Source: Butyricimonas synergistica DSM 23225 (GTDB lineage Bacteria > Bacteroidota > Bacteroidia > Bacteroidales > Marinifilaceae). Taken from it: 64,000 nt of DNA. Below are positions 59,818 to 64,000 of the stretch, one piece after another (the first letter of the stretch is position 1; every line of letters starts with the position of its first letter). The DNA lies in NCBI RefSeq assembly GCF_000379665.1, contig NZ_KB903359.1, positions 783,475-847,474 of the forward strand, given 5' to 3'. The notes under the pieces were generated by a model. It was not told the origin of the DNA. It made no database searches and saw only the letters and a list, made by a program, of their open reading frames with translations. The position numbers and the translations under genes were made by a program.

Positions 59818-62478
59818 TTATCTCCAAATATTCACGCGCGTGACCTTATCGGACAGGCGAGCCGCGAGGGAATTCATACGGCAGTGTAGCAGGAACTCGC
59901 GCCCGTCCAGCGTGCGGGTGAAGACGAGGCGGCAATGCCCTACCCGGTGTTCCCATTTCCGGCGGAAGTTCTCGGCGCTTGATTTCTTCTTTCCCAGTAT
60001 TTCCGGCACGGCGTGGAAGTCCTCCTGTTTGATCCGTCCCCGTAGCAGGCTTTGGCGCACGATCACGTAACGGGGGTTGTCGACGGGGGCGACGATTTCC
60101 TGCAAGGCGTTCACGAACACGGACTTCTCGTAGGTCGATCCTCCCCGCAAGTGGCAATATACCGCCCCGTCGTCGTCGCTGGAAGCCACCGCGACAGCCT
60201 CTCCCGAGGTAATGATGCCTTCCTCCCGCAACGCATCGAGCAGGGCTGTCCCGATCTGTTGCATATCCTTCGATATATCCCGGTATTTCAAGTAAAGGCG
60301 AAGGGCTTTCAATCCCTTGTACCCGAAAGCGAAGAAAGCAAGCACGGAAAGCGCCAGTAAAAAGTATAACCAATCATTTGCCGTGCGGAGATTGCGGAAT
60401 TGACCGCGTCCCAGAGCTTGCAGCAAAGCGTTGCCGAAGATGGATGCCGCGCAAGCGACCTCGGCAAACAGGCAGGCAAGCGTGCGGCGCAGGTAGAGTT
60501 TCCGCGAGGGCTGGTACGCCCGTTCCTCGCCGAAGGGAACCTTGATTTCCTCCACCAGGTTCACGCCTTGCCGCAAACCGTCCTCCCAGCGCCGGCGGAG
60601 CGTGCCGCGGGCTGCCGCTTCTTCAAAGGTTTGGAGGTTTTTCCGCTCTATGGTTTCCCGGTCGTGTAGCGACGGCGGGATGTTCAGGCGCCCCACGCCG
60701 TTTTGGATAGTCCCGTCGGCAAGGTTCGAGATGCCGATAAATCCCCGGAAACGGCGTTCCAGCAGCTCCAGGTCGTCGCCTCCCGAGGGGGAAGTCGGGT
60801 CGACGCAGACCAAGTGCCAGATATTTCCCGTCTTCCCGTCGTTCCCTTTCTCCACGCGGATCGCCCGCCCGCGCATCTGGTTGGACGACACGAACGAGCC
60901 CACGAAGCTGGCAAGTACCAGGGTATTGAGGCACGGGGCGTCCCATCCCTCGCCGAGCAACGCTTTCGTGCCCACGAGAACGCGGATCGCCCCTTCCTCG
61001 AACACGCGGGTGATGACGCGGACGATCTCGTCCTTTAGCGTCCCCGTGGCAGCGATCTCCACGTAAGTATCGTCGTAAGGCAACACGCGCGACACCACGC
61101 ACGATACCCCTATCTCCCGCGCCACCCGCTCCACCGCGGGCAATGCTGCCACGGGGACGACGACGAGGGAACCCGTCAGTACTCCCACCCGGCCCGTCCC
61201 GACGTGTTCCCGACGCAATTTCTCGAACACGGGAACCGCTCCCAGGCGGTCGAGAGGCAAATCGTTCACCGGGGTAGTCGTCATGTACTCTTTCCGGATA
61301 TAATCCGTCAGGATTACCGCGCGCAGGCGGTCTTGCAGGTGTCCCGACTCGAAACGGATGATCTCGGCGATGCCGTTCAGCTTGCTCACGCTTGCCGTCA
61401 AGGTCTTCATCAGCCGGCTGTTGTAGCGGAGGTGCACCTGCTTGTTCTCCGTGGCTCCCCGCCGGACCAGCTTGTTTTCCAACGCCTCCCGGTGCCCGGC
61501 GTAGGCGGGAAAGAAGGAGGTGTGAAGGTAGAAGTCGAGCAATATTTCCATCCACGCGTAATCTAACGGGGGTATCTTGATCTTCTTGCTCCCGATCACT
61601 TTGAAGTGTAGCGGGGGTATCTCCTTCCCCGCGTCGTGCAGGAAGACGAGCATGGAGGTGTAGAATGGCATATTCCCGTATATCCACTCGAGGTGTTTCA
61701 AGGGGTCGGTCCAGACGGAATTGGTGGAGATGGCTTCCGTGAAAACGGCATCTTCGCGGATCTCCCGGAAGAGATGGTCGATGTCGGCACGGAAGGTACT
61801 GATGCGGTCGTACTCCTCGGGCGAGGGCAGCGACAGGTAAACGTAATCCTGGTGCGGGCAAAGGTCGCCCTCGAGGATTAGCTCGGGGACGGTGATCTCC
61901 GTGTCGACCGTGCCGTTCAACTCGATGTAGCGTTGCCACTCGGCAAGCGTCACGTCGTAGGGCGGCGTGGCTGTCAATCCCACGATGGTGGGTGATAGTT
62001 GCCGTTTCAACCTATCGAGGGAGACGCACCACTCGTTTTTCAGGTGGTGCGCCTCGTCTAGAATAACGGTCTTCACCCCCAGCCGCTTCAGCTCGCGGGT
62101 TATCGCCCGGGGGGAGGCGCCTTCCCCGTCGTCCAAGTTATTGCAAGCCGCGTGTAGTCCCTGGTAAGTGCACACGGTCATGAAGGCGGGCTTCCTGACA
62201 TCGCACGATATCCACGCGGGGACGCGGTTGACCTGTAGGAATAACTCCCGGAAACGGTCGATCCATTGATCCCGGATAGCCAGCGACGGCGCCAGTATCA
62301 AGGTCGGGCGGTTCAAGCGGAGCATGACTTCCAATCCCAGCACGGTTTTCCCCGAACCGGGGGGCGCCACGACGTGGAGCGAACCGTTGGACAAGTAGTT
62401 ATCCAATTCCTTTAATACCCGGGACTGGTATTTCCTCCACTCGTATTTGAATTTGATTTCCGGCGGGAATTTCGTCAT
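59818..62478 (-). CDS. Large SF2 DEAH-type helicase with predicted membrane segments
   Basis: An 886-residue protein. Helicase core: GSGKT (41-45), VILDEAHHLKNEW (DEAH 141-144), GLTATPP (168-174), a C-terminal RecA-like half with VGTKALLGEGWDAPCLNTLVL and QMRGRAIRVEKG (motif VI). It resembles the ResIII/type III restriction-like DEXH group with no nuclease domain seen. Two hydrophobic stretches (about 664-687, ACLFAEVACAASIFGNALL, and 701-720, WLYFLLALSVLAFFAFGYKGL) look like a membrane hairpin, unusual in a helicase. The C-terminal domain is unrecognised. It may act at a membrane or the hydrophobic part may be a buried fold. Flanked by DUF1963 and a tandem GNAT gene. Confidence 0.8.
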   Translation of the reverse strand: MTKFPPEIKFKYEWRKYQSRVLKELDNYLSNGSLHVVAPPGSGKTVLGLEVMLRLNRPTLILAPSLAIRDQWIDRFRELFLQVNRVPAWISCDVRKPAFMTVCTYQGLHAACNNLDDGEGASPRAITRELKRLGVKTVILDEAHHLKNEWCVSLDRLKRQLSPTIVGLTATPPYDVTLAEWQRYIELNGTVDTEITVPELILEGDLCPHQDYVYLSLPSPEEYDRISTFRADIDHLFREIREDAVFTEAISTNSVWTDPLKHLEWIYGNMPFYTSMLVFLHDAGKEIPPLHFKVIGSKKIKIPPLDYAWMEILLDFYLHTSFFPAYAGHREALENKLVRRGATENKQVHLRYNSRLMKTLTASVSKLNGIAEIIRFESGHLQDRLRAVILTDYIRKEYMTTTPVNDLPLDRLGAVPVFEKLRREHVGTGRVGVLTGSLVVVPVAALPAVERVAREIGVSCVVSRVLPYDDTYVEIAATGTLKDEIVRVITRVFEEGAIRVLVGTKALLGEGWDAPCLNTLVLASFVGSFVSSNQMRGRAIRVEKGNDGKTGNIWHLVCVDPTSPSGGDDLELLERRFRGFIGISNLADGTIQNGVGRLNIPPSLHDRETIERKNLQTFEEAAARGTLRRRWEDGLRQGVNLVEEIKVPFGEERAYQPSRKLYLRRTLACLFAEVACAASIFGNALLQALGRGQFRNLRTANDWLYFLLALSVLAFFAFGYKGLKALRLYLKYRDISKDMQQIGTALLDALREEGIITSGEAVAVASSDDDGAVYCHLRGGSTYEKSVFVNALQEIVAPVDNPRYVIVRQSLLRGRIKQEDFHAVPEILGKKKSSAENFRRKWEHRVGHCRLVFTRTLDGREFLLHCRMNSLAARLSDKVTRVNIWR

Positions 62479-62521
62479 GATTTCCATATGCCGCGTCTGT
62501 TAGTTTGCAAATATGTTACCG

Positions 62522-63388
62522 TTAGATTTGTCGTTTCAAGTAGATCATGTCGACGCAGGGACGACCGTTGTCGATGATGGGTTCGGGGTAATTGTCGGTG
62601 AAGAAGTTTTTGACCACGTGATCCCGCTCGAAGCCGCAACGTTCGTAATACGCCACCCGCGAGTCGGAGGTTCCTACCCACAGGCAGTCGAAGTGTCCGC
62701 GGTAGTGTTTCGCGAGCGAAGAGAGTATGTATGTCCCGTAGCCCTGCCCCTGGCAGGCGGGAGCCACGGCAAGGTTCTTGATTTCACCCCGGGCGTCGAC
62801 GACCGCCTCGCCAATGACTTCGCCGTCCCGCTCGAGCACGAACATCTCGCTCGCCGAGAGGTAACGGCCGATCATTTCCTCGGAAGGGTCGGCATCCAGC
62901 AAGAGTGGCAGGTAACGCTTCTTGTCGCCCGTGACTTTTACCAGCCGCAGGCGGGGATTCTTTAAACGCAGGTGCAGGAGCGGGTAAGGATCGCCGAAAC
63001 CGTCGACGGCGCTCCGGCTCGCGACCTCGAACCCCAAGCGGAGGTAGAAGCCTACCGCCTGTTCGTTCTGCTCGTTGACGGTGACGGTTTCGGCGTGGTA
63101 CTCGTCGACCGCCCACTCCACCAAGTCGCGCCCGATGCCCATGCCCCGGTAATCGGGATGCACGAATAGCATTTCGATGGAGGTGTCGTCCAACCCCAGG
63201 AACGCCACGACTTCGTCGCCCTCGTAATGCAGGAGGAGAGGCAGCGCGCGGCAATTCTCCCGCACGAAAGGACGGTAGAAGTCGATAGCCCCTTCTGCGA
63301 GGAAGTGGTGGGTAGCCCGCACGGAGGCTTCCCATATTTCGACGCAACGCTCGACGAGCGCGGCACTTTTCTTCGTTTGTTTCATCAT
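62522..63388 (-). CDS. Tandem GNAT acetyltransferase
   Basis: A 288-residue protein with two GNAT domains. The first has MLFVHPDYRGMGIGRDLVEWA and the C-terminal NEQNEQAVGFYLRLGFEV; the second has NLAVAPACQGQGYGTYILSSLA and DSRVAYYERCGFERD. Both pyrophosphate loops (R/Q-x-x-G-x-G) are intact. The ATG at 63386-63388 overlaps the VWA stop (ATGA) and is preferred, although an in-frame ATG at 63406 would add six residues (overlap 22 bases). Acceptors unknown; may acetylate two groups or have one regulatory domain. Confidence 0.85.
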   Translation of the reverse strand: MMKQTKKSAALVERCVEIWEASVRATHHFLAEGAIDFYRPFVRENCRALPLLLHYEGDEVVAFLGLDDTSIEMLFVHPDYRGMGIGRDLVEWAVDEYHAETVTVNEQNEQAVGFYLRLGFEVASRSAVDGFGDPYPLLHLRLKNPRLRLVKVTGDKKRYLPLLLDADPSEEMIGRYLSASEMFVLERDGEVIGEAVVDARGEIKNLAVAPACQGQGYGTYILSSLAKHYRGHFDCLWVGTSDSRVAYYERCGFERDHVVKNFFTDNYPEPIIDNGRPCVDMIYLKRQI

Positions 63389-64000
63389 TTGTTTTTTGAT
63401 AACCATACGCTAATATCTTGTTTCGCGAGGGCGGTTGCCATCAAGTCCGGGAATTTATCCGGCGTGCAGGCAAAAGCCGGGACTCCCAGCTCGGCTAGGA
63501 ATTGGGCGTTCTCCTTGTCGTAGAAAGGCGCCCCGTCGTCGTTCAACGCCAGCAGCACGATAAGTTGCACGCCGCTCTGCACGAGGGCGACCATCTTCTC
63601 GCGCATTCCTTTCTCGTTGCCGCCCTCGTAAAGGTCGGTGACGAGCACCAGCACCGTGTCGGCGGGACGGGTTATGACGGTTTGGCAATAGCCTAAAGCC
63701 CGGTCGATGTCCGTGCCCCCGCCTAACTGTACACCGAACAACAAATCCACGGGGTCTTGCAGGTCGTCGGTCAGGTCGACAACCGAAGTGTCGAAGACCA
63801 CCATGCGGGTTTGCACGGAGGGAATGGAAGCCAGCACGGAACCGAATATGCCCGAGTAGACGACCGACGAGCCCATGGAACCGCTCTGGTCGAGGCAAAG
63901 GACAATGTCCTTCAGCGCCCGCCGTTTGCGCCCGTAGCCGACGCGCACTTCCGGGATAATGGTTTTGTATTCCGGCTGGTAGTTGCGCAGGTTTTTCTCG
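63385..64000 (-). CDS. VWA (CoxE-like) domain protein, N-terminal part outside window
   Basis: The visible 204 C-terminal codons begin EKNLRNYQPEYKTIIPEVRV and are open at the right edge. The MIDAS motif D-x-S-x-S is seen in IVLCLDQSGSMGSS, followed by VVFDTSVVDLTDD and GVQLGGGTDIDRALGYC (the T-D of MIDAS). This is the VWA domain of the CoxE-like group that usually pairs with a MoxR-type AAA ATPase and often with SWIM-domain and DUF5682 proteins; those would lie outside the window. Overlaps the tandem GNAT gene, so they are cotranscribed. Confidence 0.88.
   Translation of the reverse strand, partial: EKNLRNYQPEYKTIIPEVRVGYGRKRRALKDIVLCLDQSGSMGSSVVYSGIFGSVLASIPSVQTRMVVFDTSVVDLTDDLQDPVDLLFGVQLGGGTDIDRALGYCQTVITRPADTVLVLVTDLYEGGNEKGMREKMVALVQSGVQLIVLLALNDDGAPFYDKENAQFLAELGVPAFACTPDKFPDLMATALAKQDISVWLSKNK

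Noticed and set aside
60623-61939. 438-codon ORF inside the helicase gene
   Set aside because: Same strand but another frame, Arg/Gly/Pro-rich and overlapping intact helicase motifs, so not a gene.

Overview
The window is a chromosomal segment from a Bacteroidota bacterium, most likely of the order Bacteroidales. The evidence is promoter motifs of the TAnnTTTG / TTTG type, lipoprotein signals, families largely confined to this phylum (DUF6146, DUF4491, DUF6266-like, RprY-like response regulators) and a TolC/HlyD/ABC export operon of Bacteroidetes type. I cannot name the genus. Coding density is high, most genes are G+C-richer than the intergenic DNA, and I see no rRNA, tRNA, CRISPR array or intact insertion sequence.

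Layout. 1-7.9 kb: a partial DUF5996 gene, a porin plus quaternary-amine ABC importer operon, an unknown 563-residue membrane protein, a GNAT enzyme, a small envelope-stress-type trio (YtxH, holin-X-like, hypothetical) and a monooxygenase-nitroreductase fusion. 8-11.8 kb: an accessory stretch with an HD protein, a divergent pair of DUF6266-like genes around an 11-nt tandem repeat, a candidate structured RNA and two small overlapping genes. 11.9-24.6 kb: housekeeping genes (AGCS symporter, DEAD-box helicase, K+/H+ antiporter, rubrerythrin, RidA, a NarX/NarL-like two-component system with a nucleotidyltransferase, a BamA-superfamily protein, a TrmH methyltransferase). 24.6-33.7 kb: a five-gene export operon, a decayed outer-membrane receptor gene, a VOC protein and a two-component system that may control the exporter. 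34.0-43.4 kb: a SAM riboswitch followed by a sulfide-to-homocysteine-to-methionine gene cluster (COG1900, NIL-ferredoxin, COG2122, MetH, MetF, NhaC-family transporter), then a TauE/SafE exporter. 43.4-45.2 kb: an AT-rich two-gene insertion. 45.3-50 kb: thioesterase, UvrB, Bcp and RecA. 50-64 kb: an S9 peptidase, a large PEP/pyruvate-binding receiver protein, a second divergent DUF6266-like pair, MscS, DUF1963, a large SF2 helicase with predicted membrane segments, a tandem GNAT and a partial VWA protein.

The most unusual items are: the two mirror-image divergent DUF6266-like gene pairs, each with an 11-nt tandem repeat in the shared intergenic region; a Met/Cys-rich leader ORF between the SAM riboswitch and the methionine genes; a promoter-to-terminator non-coding locus at 10.9-11.1 kb with mutually exclusive perfect helices; a dispersed long palindromic element in two copies (50.1 and 58.6 kb); and the membrane-segment helicase. 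All functional calls rest on reading translated sequence and motifs; no database search was run.
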